20,457 nucleotides of DNA from an uncultured Planctomycetaceae bacterium (GCA_903927685.1 CAIYOB010000530.1:1-20457), one strand, 5' to 3'; counted from the first letter of the stretch, positions 1-8,908 are shown. Numbers and translations: made by a program. The notes: generated by a model from the sequence alone, not told the origin.

Positions 1-2190
1 CAAGAGTCGCCGCTGGACGTCGTCGTCGTGCGCAAGACGGGCAAGAAGCAGGAGCAACTCGGCCACTTGGCGATCAACGCCGGACGGATCAAGCCGGAAG
101 ACACGGCCGTCGGACAGCCGCTCACCGAAGAGACGGTCGGCGAGCCGCGGGCGTATCGAATTACCCAGGTAGAGTCGAGTCGGAGACCTGACCTCCAGGC
201 TGACGCCGCGACGCCCACGGCGGTGTGGTGGAAGCGCAAACCCAACGCCTACCGCTCGTTGGCGCACAGCGTCGAGGTGTTCTTGAAGCTGCCGCAGCCG
301 TTGGTCGCAGGCCGCACGTATCGCCTGGATTTTCCGGGCGTCAATTTCCGTCAAGCGTCCGTCGAATACCGGCAACAGCCGCGGCAGACGCGCAGCTCGG
401 TGATCCATGTCAGCGCCATCGGCTTCCGGCCGGACGACCCCTTCAAGCAGGCGTACTTATCGACTTGGCTGGGCACTGGCGGAATGTTGCACTACCCGGA
501 CGGCCTGCAATTCCAACTGCTGGACGACGGCACGGGCCAAGCGGTGTTCGCCGGTCCGGTCCAACTGCTGATTGCCGGCGACGCCCAGGAGTCCTTCAAA
601 GCGGGCCGCAACTACAGCAAGACGGACGTGCTGGGCCTGGATTTCTCCGCATTCGGAAAGCCCGGCCGCTATCGCGTCTATGTCGAGGGCCTCGGCTGTT
701 CGTACCCGTTCGACATCGCCGCCGACGTGTGGACGCGGGCCTTCCGGCTTTCCATGCAGGGCCTGCTGCATCACCGCAGCGGCCTCGAACTCGGCCCGCC
801 GTTCACCGACTATCGCCGGCCGCGCACGATGCATCCAGCCGACGGCGTCCAGGTCTTCGCTTCGTCCGGCGCGGAGCTTGAGGGCGACGGCCAGGACGGT
901 ATCTTTCAGATGCTGGCCCAGCGGCGGACCGATCGGCTGCTGCCCGCTGCCTGGGGCGGCCACATGGACGCCGGCGACTGGGATCGCAATTCGCGCCATC
1001 CGGCAGCCATGTGGCTGCTGGTCGACCTGTACGAGTTGTTTCCGCGGCAGGTCGGCGCCATCAAGCTGGCCCTGCCGCCGGCAGAGGCGGGCAATGCGAT
1101 TCCGGACGTGCTGGACGAGGTGCTCTGGAACCTCGACCTGTACCGGCGCCTGCAGACGGCGGATGGCGGCATCGGCGGCGGGATCGAATCCACGGCGCAT
1201 CCGCGGCCCGGCGAAGCGAGTTGGCAGGAGTCGTTGCTGCTGTCCGCCTATGCTCCGGCCCCGGACAGTTCGTTCATTTACGCGGCCAGCGCCGCCAAAC
1301 TGGCCCGCGCCTTGGCGGCCAGCGACGCCAAGCTGTCGCAGGCCTACGCGGCATCGGCCCGCCGGGCCTGGGACTGGGCCGTGCGACACAGCGACGAATT
1401 CCTGGCGCAGCGGATCGACGCCCAACGCCGCGATCGCGTGGCAGAGGAGTTTCGCAACCGCCGCAATCTGGCGGCTTTCGAGTTATGGCGGCTGACGGGC
1501 GACGCCGCGTTTCACGACGAGTTCCGCGGCACGACCGTCCTTGGGCAAGACGGGAACCCGATGGAGCAGCACAAGGCCGTCATCGCCTACGCGCGGCTGC
1601 CGGACGGACAGGGCGATGCCCAAGTCCGCGACGCCGCCCGCCAGTGGATCGTCCAGATGGCCGATACCGCGCTGACCTTCGCCGAGGGAAACGCGTTTGG
1701 CGTCACCACGTGTATCCCGCAACTCCCGCCGATGGGCTTCGTCGGGTACTGGTCGACGCCGGAGATGATCGGCGCCATTCTGCCGCATGCCTGGCTATTG
1801 ACGGAGGACCCAAAGTACTTGGCCGGCGCCGTGCGGGCCTGTCAGTTCTCGGCCGGCGCGAACCCGGACAATCAGGCGTTGACGACCGGCCTGGGACCCC
1901 ATCCAGTGCGGTTCCCCTTGCACATCGACAGTTGGGTCACGGGCCAGCCCGCCCCGGCCGGGATCACGGTCTACGGCATCAGCGACCCGGCGGAAAACTA
2001 CGGCCACGACGGCTGGGCGCACACCTGGTTCCTGCAGAAAATGGTCCCGCCCTCCCGTACCTGGCCGGCGCACGAGAGCTACTGGGACATCTACACCGTC
2101 CCGTCGAGTAACGAGTTCACGATCCACCAGACGATTATCCCGACCGCCTTCTATTGGGGCTTTCTGGCAGCCCGCGAGCAACGCGAATAG
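1..2190 (+). CDS. Glycoside hydrolase family 9 (endoglucanase-type), 5' end cut by window edge
   Basis: The reading frame is open from base 1, so the true start and any signal peptide lie outside the window; a GTG at 28 is in frame but gives no export signal. GH9 enzymes hydrolyse beta-1,4-glucans by inversion. Counting from that GTG, residues about 120-235 look like the Ig-like domain that precedes many GH9 catalytic barrels (CelD N-terminal type). The (alpha/alpha)6 barrel follows. It shows the family signature GGHMDAGDWD, with the catalytic Asp pair D314 and D317, then IPDVLDEVLW, SAGANPDNQ, and near the C terminus SSNEFTIHQ, whose E696 fits the catalytic acid. An additional N-terminal segment before the Ig domain is unassigned. 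Its stop lies 11 bases from the stop of the convergent gene. Family assignment is firm; substrate (cellulose, xyloglucan or mixed-linkage glucan) cannot be read from sequence. Confidence 0.87.
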   Translation, partial: QESPLDVVVVRKTGKKQEQLGHLAINAGRIKPEDTAVGQPLTEETVGEPRAYRITQVESSRRPDLQADAATPTAVWWKRKPNAYRSLAHSVEVFLKLPQPLVAGRTYRLDFPGVNFRQASVEYRQQPRQTRSSVIHVSAIGFRPDDPFKQAYLSTWLGTGGMLHYPDGLQFQLLDDGTGQAVFAGPVQLLIAGDAQESFKAGRNYSKTDVLGLDFSAFGKPGRYRVYVEGLGCSYPFDIAADVWTRAFRLSMQGLLHHRSGLELGPPFTDYRRPRTMHPADGVQVFASSGAELEGDGQDGIFQMLAQRRTDRLLPAAWGGHMDAGDWDRNSRHPAAMWLLVDLYELFPRQVGAIKLALPPAEAGNAIPDVLDEVLWNLDLYRRLQTADGGIGGGIESTAHPRPGEASWQESLLLSAYAPAPDSSFIYAASAAKLARALAASDAKLSQAYAASARRAWDWAVRHSDEFLAQRIDAQRRDRVAEEFRNRRNLAAFELWRLTGDAAFHDEFRGTTVLGQDGNPMEQHKAVIAYARLPDGQGDAQVRDAARQWIVQMADTALTFAEGNAFGVTTCIPQLPPMGFVGYWSTPEMIGAILPHAWLLTEDPKYLAGAVRACQFSAGANPDNQALTTGLGPHPVRFPLHIDSWVTGQPAPAGITVYGISDPAENYGHDGWAHTWFLQKMVPPSRTWPAHESYWDIYTVPSSNEFTIHQTIIPTAFYWGFLAAREQRE

Positions 2191-2201
2191 CAGCGACAGC
2201 G

Positions 2202-5200
2202 CTATTTCCGGAAATCCACCCGCGGATCGAATCCGGGCGGACGATAGGAGGGATCGTTCGACAGGAACACGGCGGAGAGCCGTGGCCCGAGTGGCGAGTG
2301 GGTCGGTTCAAACGCGATCGAGAGTGAGTGGCGGCCGGCGAGGAGGGTCAAGGCGTCGAAGGGACCGGCCCACCAGCCGGCGAGCATCTTGTCGACAAAC
2401 CAAGTCTCGTCACCGGGCTTCACGCCGTCCAGGTGCCGCGTGAGGGTACAGGGGAACCGCAGTCGCCAGTTCATGCCGCGCAGAGGGTTCTGGCCATCGC
2501 ACTCGATCCAGAACAACGAAACTCGCTTCGCGTCCAGCGTGGTGTACCGCGCCCAGACGTAGTAGGCGCCGTCGAGCGGCACGTCGACCTGCCAAGTGGC
2601 CGTGGGCCGTGGGGCGCTTTCGTCAAGCGGCACAGGCAGGAAGGCCGAGATGACACCGCGGGATTCCGCCTTGATCAGGCCGCCACTGAGCGTGGCGTCG
2701 CCGATGTCGAGTTCGACGCTGGCCGTGGCCATCTGCGGGGCCTGGACACCAACCGTCGTCGGAGCTGACTCGGCTCCGCGTTTATTGAAGGCGAGCACCT
2801 TGTAGTACAGCGTAGCTCCTGGCTTGAAACCCCAGTCGAGGCACTCCGTGCCTCGTCCAGAAGCCAGCAAGCTCGCGTTGCCGGGAACGAAATCCGCGTC
2901 AGCGCCCACGTGGACGGAATACCCGTCGAGATCGGCGTCGACGGAAGGCGTCCAAGCGAGTCGCACCTGTCCGGGCGCAACCTCCGTTGTCCGCAAGCCC
3001 TCCACAGGCGCGGGAACCGGATCCCGGTCGTCGAGTCGATCCGGCCGATCGGTGGCGGCACTGGTGAGCATGACCAGGTCCAGAGACAACCCGTCGTCGC
3101 TGCTGCGCAGGACGATTTGCTGGGATCCCTCGGGAAGCGTCAGCGGCGCTCGGACCGGCGTCCACGCCCAGTCACCGGCGTCAATTCGCCCCACCACGCT
3201 CTGGTTGGAAGTGCTACACTCGAATTGCCCCTGGCCCCGTCCGCGCACCCAGAGATAGTACTCCCCGGGGGCCGGGATGCGAAGCTTGAGCGTGGCTTGA
3301 CCGGCGACCTCGGCCGGAGCTTCTTTCCACACTCGCACGCAACGGAAATTGGAGCATCGTCCGTCGAAATGCTGCCGCAGCGGTGGCGACAATTGGCCAT
3401 CCTCGGGATCGACGTAGACGCGGTAGCAGGGCTCGCCAGCGAGCCCTGCTGCGGGGGCTTCTTCCGAGTAGAGGCCTTCGAGCCCGGAGTGTTCCTCGGC
3501 TGTCACCGCATAGAACACTGGACCCGGCGGCGGCGTGTCCACGAATTCGCAGCCCGGGACGCGCTCGCGATTGACCCGCTGGTATCCCCGGCCGCTCGTC
3601 GGACTGCGATACACATTGTAACCGGCGATTTCGCGCGCCGCCGCAGGCGCCTCCCAACGCAGGCGGACTTGCGTGCCCTCGCACGCCAAAGTCAGGTTCC
3701 GCGGCGACTCCGGCCGCCTTGTAAGAGCCACGTAGACGTCGGTGTCGCCCAGCATGTCGCACATGTAGGCGATCTTGGTGGCATCCGGGCTGAGGCGGGA
3801 GTAGGTGTTGCTGTCCCACGAGTTGCGCGAGCTGAAGTCATGGACGACTGGGAGCACGGTTCCCGTTTCGCACCCGTCGATCAGCAGACGCTTGCCGGCC
3901 ACCGCTCCTTCCGTACCATTGGTCACCAGCCAACGATCGTCGTCGGACAATCGCCCATAGTCGGACGGCACATCCGTGGCCCAATTCGACCAGATGCGCA
4001 CCTCGTCCGCCTGTTGCTCGTCGCCAGGCAGCAGGCCGAGTCGATGGGTCAGCATCAGCGTCCCATAGCGGCCCACGACCCTGCCTCGTCCGAAAATTTC
4101 ATGTCCGCCGTAGGTCGGATAGCGAGCGATCTGGACCTCGCCGGTTTGCAGGTCCATCTGCCACGGCTGGAAGTAGTAACATCGCTGCCAGTTGACGCGC
4201 TGGTCGTTGTGCGACAGCGAGGCGCCTTTCATCCGCAGCGGCAGCGGCACGCGCCGGACGCGCTGACTCGGCTCCGACGTCTTCGGGTCGATCAGGTACA
4301 AGGCGCGGCCTTCCTTCAGTCCCAGCACCAAGCGATCCGAATACGGCGAGGCCCCGAATTCGGCGCCGCCATGATCGGCGCTTGTCCAGTCGGCTACGGT
4401 CGTCGTGGCGCCCGTCCGGAAGTTGACGGCCCGGATGACGTAACGTGCTTGGCCGTCCATTTCGCGGCTGTGCAGCAAGTACATCACGGCCGGATCGTCG
4501 CGGCTGAACACGGGGCTGCCCTGCAAATCCTGGAGTTCCCGCGGCTTTCCCGCCGTGAGATCGTAGATGACCAGGCCCTGGAAACTGCGGTTGTAGATCG
4601 GCAAGGCGGAGCCATCGGGATTGAAGTTGTCCGCCGATTCCGTGCGCACGCTGCGTGTCAGCTTCCAGACGACCGCGCCAGTACTGGTGTCGTGAAAGAC
4701 CGCCCGCTCCTCCGGAAGATCAAATCGGACCGGAGCCCCGGCGCGTGCGTTCAAGGCTTCCAGTCCGTGATAAGGACTCGGCTCCCGCCGCTCCAGACGC
4801 AGATCCAGGCCTGCCGGGATGAAGCCCGCCTGCTCCTCCGGCGTCAAGGCATCGACCAAGCGCACTTCATCCAAGGTGACCCGCGCGCCGGTGTTCAGAA
4901 ACGTCAGCCGCAACTCGACCGGTTGCCGCCCCCGCAGACGGGGCTGTTGGATGTCGCGCAAATCCACGGCATGCAGGCCTGTCGTGTAACAGACCTTCGT
5001 GTCCCAGCCGTTCACGGCCAGCGCCGTGTAGGTTCCGCTGTGCGTCATCCGGGCGACCAGGAAATGGTACTGGTCAAGGTCGACGACGATCGGGTACTGC
5101 TTGACGATCATCGCGAGTCCTGCCGGCGCGTTCTGGTCCCAGTCGGGCCAAGTGGGCGCCCAGGCGGCGGCGGCCCCCGTCATGAAGGTCCCGGCGAGCG

Positions 5201-5384
5201 TCGTGAATGTCGTCTGCTGGCCATCGCCGGTAATCGACTCCAGGCCCGTGATGCCAGGCCACTTGCTGATCTCCCAGCCATCCGGCTTGGAATTGGAAAA
5301 GTCCTCGCGAAAGCCCACTCGCTCCGCCGAGACCCGAGCAACGAACGAGAACAGGCAAACCAGAATCAGGACGGGGACTTTCAT
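2202..5384 (-). CDS. Secreted multi-module protein: TolB/oligogalacturonate-lyase-like propeller with FN3 and sugar-binding-like modules
   Basis: The frame is open further upstream, but I place the start at the ATG at 5384: it gives a clean signal peptide (MKVPVLILVCLFSFVARVSA) and has GGAAG just upstream, for 1060 residues. Residues about 20-215 form an N-terminal beta-rich domain. Residues about 218-555 carry repeated propeller-blade motifs such as SPVFSRDDPAVMYLLHS and SPDATKIAYMCDMLGDTDVY, typical of TolB-like and oligogalacturonate-lyase-like (PL22-type) propellers. Fibronectin III-like modules lie at about 561-640 (LTLACEGTQVRLRWEAP) and 788-880 (QVRLAWTPSVDADLDGYSV). Between them, and at the C terminus (885-1060), are beta-sandwich regions with PGEYYLWVRGRG-type and GAYYVWARYTT motifs reminiscent of carbohydrate-binding modules. 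It is probably extracellular. Whether the propeller is a lyase or only a binding scaffold is unknown; I did not identify a full set of PL22 metal ligands. Confidence 0.7.
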   Translation of the reverse strand: MKVPVLILVCLFSFVARVSAERVGFREDFSNSKPDGWEISKWPGITGLESITGDGQQTTFTTLAGTFMTGAAAAWAPTWPDWDQNAPAGLAMIVKQYPIVVDLDQYHFLVARMTHSGTYTALAVNGWDTKVCYTTGLHAVDLRDIQQPRLRGRQPVELRLTFLNTGARVTLDEVRLVDALTPEEQAGFIPAGLDLRLERREPSPYHGLEALNARAGAPVRFDLPEERAVFHDTSTGAVVWKLTRSVRTESADNFNPDGSALPIYNRSFQGLVIYDLTAGKPRELQDLQGSPVFSRDDPAVMYLLHSREMDGQARYVIRAVNFRTGATTTVADWTSADHGGAEFGASPYSDRLVLGLKEGRALYLIDPKTSEPSQRVRRVPLPLRMKGASLSHNDQRVNWQRCYYFQPWQMDLQTGEVQIARYPTYGGHEIFGRGRVVGRYGTLMLTHRLGLLPGDEQQADEVRIWSNWATDVPSDYGRLSDDDRWLVTNGTEGAVAGKRLLIDGCETGTVLPVVHDFSSRNSWDSNTYSRLSPDATKIAYMCDMLGDTDVYVALTRRPESPRNLTLACEGTQVRLRWEAPAAAREIAGYNVYRSPTSGRGYQRVNRERVPGCEFVDTPPPGPVFYAVTAEEHSGLEGLYSEEAPAAGLAGEPCYRVYVDPEDGQLSPPLRQHFDGRCSNFRCVRVWKEAPAEVAGQATLKLRIPAPGEYYLWVRGRGQGQFECSTSNQSVVGRIDAGDWAWTPVRAPLTLPEGSQQIVLRSSDDGLSLDLVMLTSAATDRPDRLDDRDPVPAPVEGLRTTEVAPGQVRLAWTPSVDADLDGYSVHVGADADFVPGNASLLASGRGTECLDWGFKPGATLYYKVLAFNKRGAESAPTTVGVQAPQMATASVELDIGDATLSGGLIKAESRGVISAFLPVPLDESAPRPTATWQVDVPLDGAYYVWARYTTLDAKRVSLFWIECDGQNPLRGMNWRLRFPCTLTRHLDGVKPGDETWFVDKMLAGWWAGPFDALTLLAGRHSLSIAFEPTHSPLGPRLSAVFLSNDPSYRPPGFDPRVDFRK

Positions 5385-5489
5385 CGCTTCCGGTTCTCCA
5401 TGTCGTTCACCGCGGAGGGGCGTGAGACCCGACCTCGACCGGCAGCCGACTTTAGGCGCTGGCGGGGAAGGTGACGGTGACCAAGGTCG

Positions 5490-5498
5490 ATTATACCA
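5490..5498 (-). promoter_or_regulatory. Extended -10 promoter element for the propeller/FN3 gene
   Basis: Read on the minus strand the bases are TGGTATAAT: a perfect TATAAT hexamer preceded by the TGn extension. No good -35 hexamer is present at 17-18 bases upstream, which extended -10 promoters tolerate. Transcription would start near 5483, leaving a leader of roughly 100 bases before the ATG at 5384. In DNA this GC-rich, a chance match to all eight specified bases is uncommon. Confidence 0.45.
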
Positions 5499-5565
5499 GA
5501 GGAACTTCGCCGGGTTGCGCTGTGTCGGCAGTTGTGGCGGGCGACAATGTGTGGGGCGCGCTGTG

Positions 5566-5594
5566 TGTACAGCCCGCAGCGGTGGGGCTACAAT
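5566..5594 (+). promoter_or_regulatory. Candidate sigma-70-type promoter for the GH36 gene
   Basis: TGTACA at 5566-5571 (four of six matches to TTGACA) is separated by 17 bases from TACAAT at 5589-5594 (five of six matches to TATAAT). Transcription would start near 5601, giving a leader of roughly 95 bases before the ATG at 5695. The spacing is ideal but the -35 is weak, so this is only a candidate. Confidence 0.3.
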
Positions 5595-5623
5595 CGGCTC
5601 TCGCACGCGCCAAGAAGACATCG

Positions 5624-5698
5624 ATGGCCGTTCCCCGCCCGATGCTAACATTGAAACAGCTCGGATTGGGCGGGGACCTGAAGGAGCCCAAGACATGA
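5624..5698 (+). CDS. Possible 24-codon leader ORF overlapping the GH36 start (ATGA)
   Basis: An ATG at 5624 opens a 24-residue frame (MAVPRPMLTLKQLGLGGDLK plus EPKT) whose TGA stop at 5696-5698 overlaps the GH36 ATG in an ATGA arrangement, the classic geometry of translational coupling. It begins about 23 bases after the predicted transcription start. The only ribosome-site candidate is a poor AAGAAG, and the GH36 gene has its own strong site, so it may be chance. Confidence 0.13.
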   Translation: MAVPRPMLTLKQLGLGGDLKEPKT

Positions 5699-8238
5699 AG
5701 TTCGCCACCGCCTTCCCGCTGGATACCCTGGGTGTCGGGCTCTTGCTGTTCGCTGCCGGCCTCGCGCGGGCGGCGGACAGTCCGGCGTCGCCGTGGGTCG
5801 ACAAGTTGCTCGCCGTGCCCTACGCCAACACCTCGCCGCCCGATCAACCCCGGCTCCAACTGCTCTACCAGGATTTCGAGCGACTCGGCCTCGGCACAAC
5901 CTGCATGGGCGGGACCATGACGCTCGGCACGCACCAATTTCAACGCGGGCTCGGCACGCACGCGAACAGCCGAATCCGGATCTTCTCGCCCGATCCGATC
6001 AGCAAGTTCACGGCGCTGACCGGCGTGGACAACAACTCGGTCACCAACCCCGCCGGCCAACCGATCGGATCGGTGGTGTTCGTGGTGCTGGCGGGGAATC
6101 GGGAGGTCTACCGCTCGCAGCTGATGCTCGCGGGCCAGGAGGCGGAGAAGGTCGAGGTCGACGTCGGCGGTGCCAGAGTCCTCGACCTCTTGGTCACCGA
6201 TGGCGGCAATGGGTCGCCGTGCGACTGGGCGGATTGGGCTGAGGCGACCCTCACGACCCTGGGTGGAAAGACGGTCCAGGTCGACCAGATTCCGCAGGGA
6301 GTCGTTCCGGTCGGCGCCACGCGCTACCCTTTCTCGTTTCTGTATGGCGGCACGTCGAGCGACATCGTCCTGGAGACCTGGAAGGTGAGCCGCGCGGATC
6401 CCGTCAAGCAGCCGGACGGCCGCGAGGTCTCCACGCTCCAATGGAGCGAGCCCGGCAGCGGATTGACTGTCACCTGGCAAGTGACGCGCTTCCCCGAGGC
6501 GGACGCAGCCGACTGGGTTCTGTACTTCGAGAACACCGGCGACGCGGATACGGCGATCATCGAAAATGTGCAGGCCCTCGACCTGAATTTCGAGACCCCG
6601 CGGCCCAGGGATCGGTCTGCGCCGACGGACCCGTCAGAGACGCAAGCTGCGGCGCCCTATCTCCTGCACAAAACGCACGGCGGTACTCCGGACCCGCAGC
6701 AATTCGAACCGCGTCTCGTGGCGGTGGACGCGCAACATCCACAGACCTTGGATGCCGGCCACGGTCGCTCGTCGGGCAAGGACCTCCCGTTTTTCAAGGT
6801 GGAGACCGGAGCCGGGTCAGTCATCATCGCGGTCGGCTGGTCCGGCTACTGGCAGGCAACGCTGGAGTGCCAAGATGGAAGGCAGCTTCACGTGGCGGCG
6901 GGCATGGACAAGACCCGCTTCCTGCTGCATCCCGGCGAACAGGTCCGCTCGCCGCGCATGCTGGTCTTCTCCTGGCCGGGCGATACGTTGGAGAGCAACG
7001 CGCAGTTCCGACAACTGCTGTACAAGCACTACGCCGCCCAGCGGGACGGCGAGCGGCCCCTGCCGATCCCGTTCTGCAACACCTGTTTCACTCGCGGCGG
7101 GGCGTGGCTGAACGAGTGCAACGCAGAGAACCAGATCTCCCTGATCCAAGCCTACGCGAAACTTGGCCTGGAGGCGTTGCTGACCGATGCGGGCTGGTTC
7201 ACGGGAGGGTGGCCGGCGGGCGCTGGCAACTGGGATCCCCGCCCGGACGCCTATCCGCAGGGCATGGCACCAGTCGCACTGGCGGCCAAGCAGCGCGGGA
7301 TGACTTACGGCCTGTGGTTCGAGCCGGAACGCGTCGTCGCCGGGACCACGGTCCAGAAACTGCACCCCGAGTGGTGCTTGTCGAGCGTGCCGGGGCCGCA
7401 GGGAACGTACCTGTTGAATTTCGGCCTGCCGGAGGTCCAGGACTACTTCTTCAACATCGTCAAAGGGTTCATGGAGCTGCCGGGGTTTCGGGTGTACCGT
7501 CAGGATTTCAACATGGATCCGCGTCCCTACTGGATGTTCAATGACACGCCGGATCGCCAAGGCATCACGGAGATGAAATACATTGCGGGCCTGTATGCCT
7601 ATTGGGACCGGCTGGCCAGCACCTGGCCGGACAGCCTGCGCGAAGAGTGTGCCAGTGGCGGCCACCGGATCGACTTGGAGACGATCCAGCGTCTGCACAT
7701 CGCCCAGAAGACGGATTATTGGTTTGACGACGATGTCGATCAGGCCGCCCTTTGGGGCACCAGCCAGTATCTGCCCAACAACTGCATTGTTGCCCACCTC
7801 AACAAGCTCGATGAATACTCGTTCCACTCGACGATGGCCTCGTCCCTGTGCCTGGGCTGGATCGCCGACGCGCCCGATTTCGATCTGGCCCGCGGCCAGC
7901 GGTTGCTCGGCAGGTACCTCGAAGTGCGGCATCTGCTGATCGGCGCATGGTATCCGCTGCTGCCCTACTCGCGCGACCCAAGCCAATGGACCGCGGTCCA
8001 GTACCACCGGCCGGACCTGGCTGAGGGCCTCGTGCTGGCCTTTCGCCGCTCGGAGAGTCCTTACAACTCGGCGCAAGTCGCGCTGCACGGATTGGAGCCC
8101 GGAGCCACATACGAGTTCACCTCTGACTGCACCGGCAAGACAGCCCGCGCCAGCGGCACCGAACTGATGAGTGAGTGGATTCTGACCCTCCCGAAGCCGC
8201 ACAGCTCCGACCTGATCCACTACCGTCGCGTTCCCTGA
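5695..8238 (+). CDS. Secreted GH36 alpha-galactosidase-type glycoside hydrolase with N-terminal NPCBM domain
   Basis: The ATG at 5695 is chosen because AAGGAG (5681-5686) sits eight bases upstream and a signal peptide follows (hydrophobic LGVGLLLFAAGLARA, then ADSP); the product is 847 residues. Residues about 48-190 match an NPCBM domain (GLGTHANSRIRI, VSDGGN-like VTDGGNGSPCDWADW), a galactose-binding-type fold. A beta-supersandwich follows, then the catalytic barrel from about 459. It shows GLWFEPERV, the nucleophile candidate D604 in YRQDFNMD, and EECASGGHRIDLET corresponding to the family's C-S-G-G-G-R motif. The acid/base is best assigned to D674 in KTDYW by its spacing to GTSQYLP. GH36 enzymes act with retention, mostly on alpha-galactosides. 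The RQDFN nucleophile motif differs from the usual KWDMN and marks a divergent subgroup, so specificity is uncertain. Confidence 0.87.
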   Translation: MKFATAFPLDTLGVGLLLFAAGLARAADSPASPWVDKLLAVPYANTSPPDQPRLQLLYQDFERLGLGTTCMGGTMTLGTHQFQRGLGTHANSRIRIFSPDPISKFTALTGVDNNSVTNPAGQPIGSVVFVVLAGNREVYRSQLMLAGQEAEKVEVDVGGARVLDLLVTDGGNGSPCDWADWAEATLTTLGGKTVQVDQIPQGVVPVGATRYPFSFLYGGTSSDIVLETWKVSRADPVKQPDGREVSTLQWSEPGSGLTVTWQVTRFPEADAADWVLYFENTGDADTAIIENVQALDLNFETPRPRDRSAPTDPSETQAAAPYLLHKTHGGTPDPQQFEPRLVAVDAQHPQTLDAGHGRSSGKDLPFFKVETGAGSVIIAVGWSGYWQATLECQDGRQLHVAAGMDKTRFLLHPGEQVRSPRMLVFSWPGDTLESNAQFRQLLYKHYAAQRDGERPLPIPFCNTCFTRGGAWLNECNAENQISLIQAYAKLGLEALLTDAGWFTGGWPAGAGNWDPRPDAYPQGMAPVALAAKQRGMTYGLWFEPERVVAGTTVQKLHPEWCLSSVPGPQGTYLLNFGLPEVQDYFFNIVKGFMELPGFRVYRQDFNMDPRPYWMFNDTPDRQGITEMKYIAGLYAYWDRLASTWPDSLREECASGGHRIDLETIQRLHIAQKTDYWFDDDVDQAALWGTSQYLPNNCIVAHLNKLDEYSFHSTMASSLCLGWIADAPDFDLARGQRLLGRYLEVRHLLIGAWYPLLPYSRDPSQWTAVQYHRPDLAEGLVLAFRRSESPYNSAQVALHGLEPGATYEFTSDCTGKTARASGTELMSEWILTLPKPHSSDLIHYRRVP

Positions 8239-8290
8239 GAGCGACAGGAGTTCGGCTCAAGGTTGGGCTGCCGCGCGCACGGCTACCCGC

Positions 8291-8908
8291 ATGTTTCACC
8301 CCTCGACCAAGAAGTTCTTCCTGTACGGCCTCGCAACGGCGGGTCTCGAGGAATTCATCACGCAAGGCGTGCTGAAGGGATCGTACGTTCTCTGGATCTT
8401 CACCTTGATCCCCTTTGTCGTCTTCCTGGGGATCGCTGGCTGCGTACGTGCGGTCCTGCACAGGCTGGTCCAGGGTTGGCTTGCCGCCGCGCTGTACTAT
8501 GTGGCCACCGGTGGGATCGGACTCGCGGTGGAGTGGTTCATCATCGGACTGTCCCCGTGGAGCGACCGGACCTCGCCGCGTTTGTTGATCGCCCTGTTCC
8601 ATGCCGGCATGTTCAGCTTCTGGGGGACCGTGGCCCTGGCCCCTCACATTTTGCTCGATGGCCGTCCCGAGGCAGCCACGCTCCAACGCCGTCTGCGGTG
8701 GACCTTTGCCATCCTCATGGCCGTGACCTATATGCTGACGCTCACGGCCAAGGCGGTTGGCGCACCACAGGGGACCCAGTTCCTGGCAAGCATCGGGCCG
8801 GTCGTCCTCACGTTCCTGACGATGAACGTGTTCTACGTCATGTACTTCCGCACCTGCGGCCGATCCACGCCGCTCATTGCTCCGGATTCAAGACATGGAC
8901 GGACATGA
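8291..8908 (+). CDS. Five-helix integral membrane protein of unknown function
   Basis: The 205-residue product contains five hydrophobic stretches at about 32-53, 63-87, 97-121, 137-156 and 164-187, with basic loops between them (for example LQRRLRW near 131-137). A competing overlapping frame from 8263 to 8952 is rich in Arg, Pro and His and lacks membrane segments, so I take this frame as real. It starts 52 bases after the GH36 stop in the same direction and may be co-transcribed. No Shine-Dalgarno is evident directly before the ATG; CAGGAG at 8246-8251 is too far away. I do not recognise a family. It could be a helper of the glycan locus or unrelated. Confidence 0.6.
   Translation: MFHPSTKKFFLYGLATAGLEEFITQGVLKGSYVLWIFTLIPFVVFLGIAGCVRAVLHRLVQGWLAAALYYVATGGIGLAVEWFIIGLSPWSDRTSPRLLIALFHAGMFSFWGTVALAPHILLDGRPEAATLQRRLRWTFAILMAVTYMLTLTAKAVGAPQGTQFLASIGPVVLTFLTMNVFYVMYFRTCGRSTPLIAPDSRHGRT

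Larger units (their letters stand above)
5385..5694. other. Divergent intergenic promoter region between propeller gene and GH36 gene
   Basis: These 310 bases separate two divergent start codons, each followed by a signal peptide. The region holds an extended -10 element facing left, a weaker -35/-10 pair facing right, and the Shine-Dalgarno AAGGAG of the GH36 gene at 5681-5686. No convincing operator palindrome was seen. Sharing one intergenic region suggests the two genes may be co-regulated. Confidence 0.6.

Noticed and set aside
2204..2215. Perfect 12-base palindrome ATTTCCGGAAAT between the convergent GH9 and propeller genes
   Set aside because: It is short, encodes the last residues of the propeller gene (Phe-Arg-Lys) and has no T-run, so a terminator or operator role is not supported.
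2910..5474. Very long plus-strand frame of 854 codons opposite the propeller/FN3 gene
   Set aside because: The translation is rich in Arg, His and Gln with no domain, signal or ribosome site; long antisense frames are expected in GC-rich coding DNA. The minus-strand frame has a signal peptide and clear domains.
6817..8220. Minus-strand frame of 467 codons opposite the GH36 gene
   Set aside because: It mirrors the GH36 codons and shows no recognisable domain, while GH36 has all family motifs.
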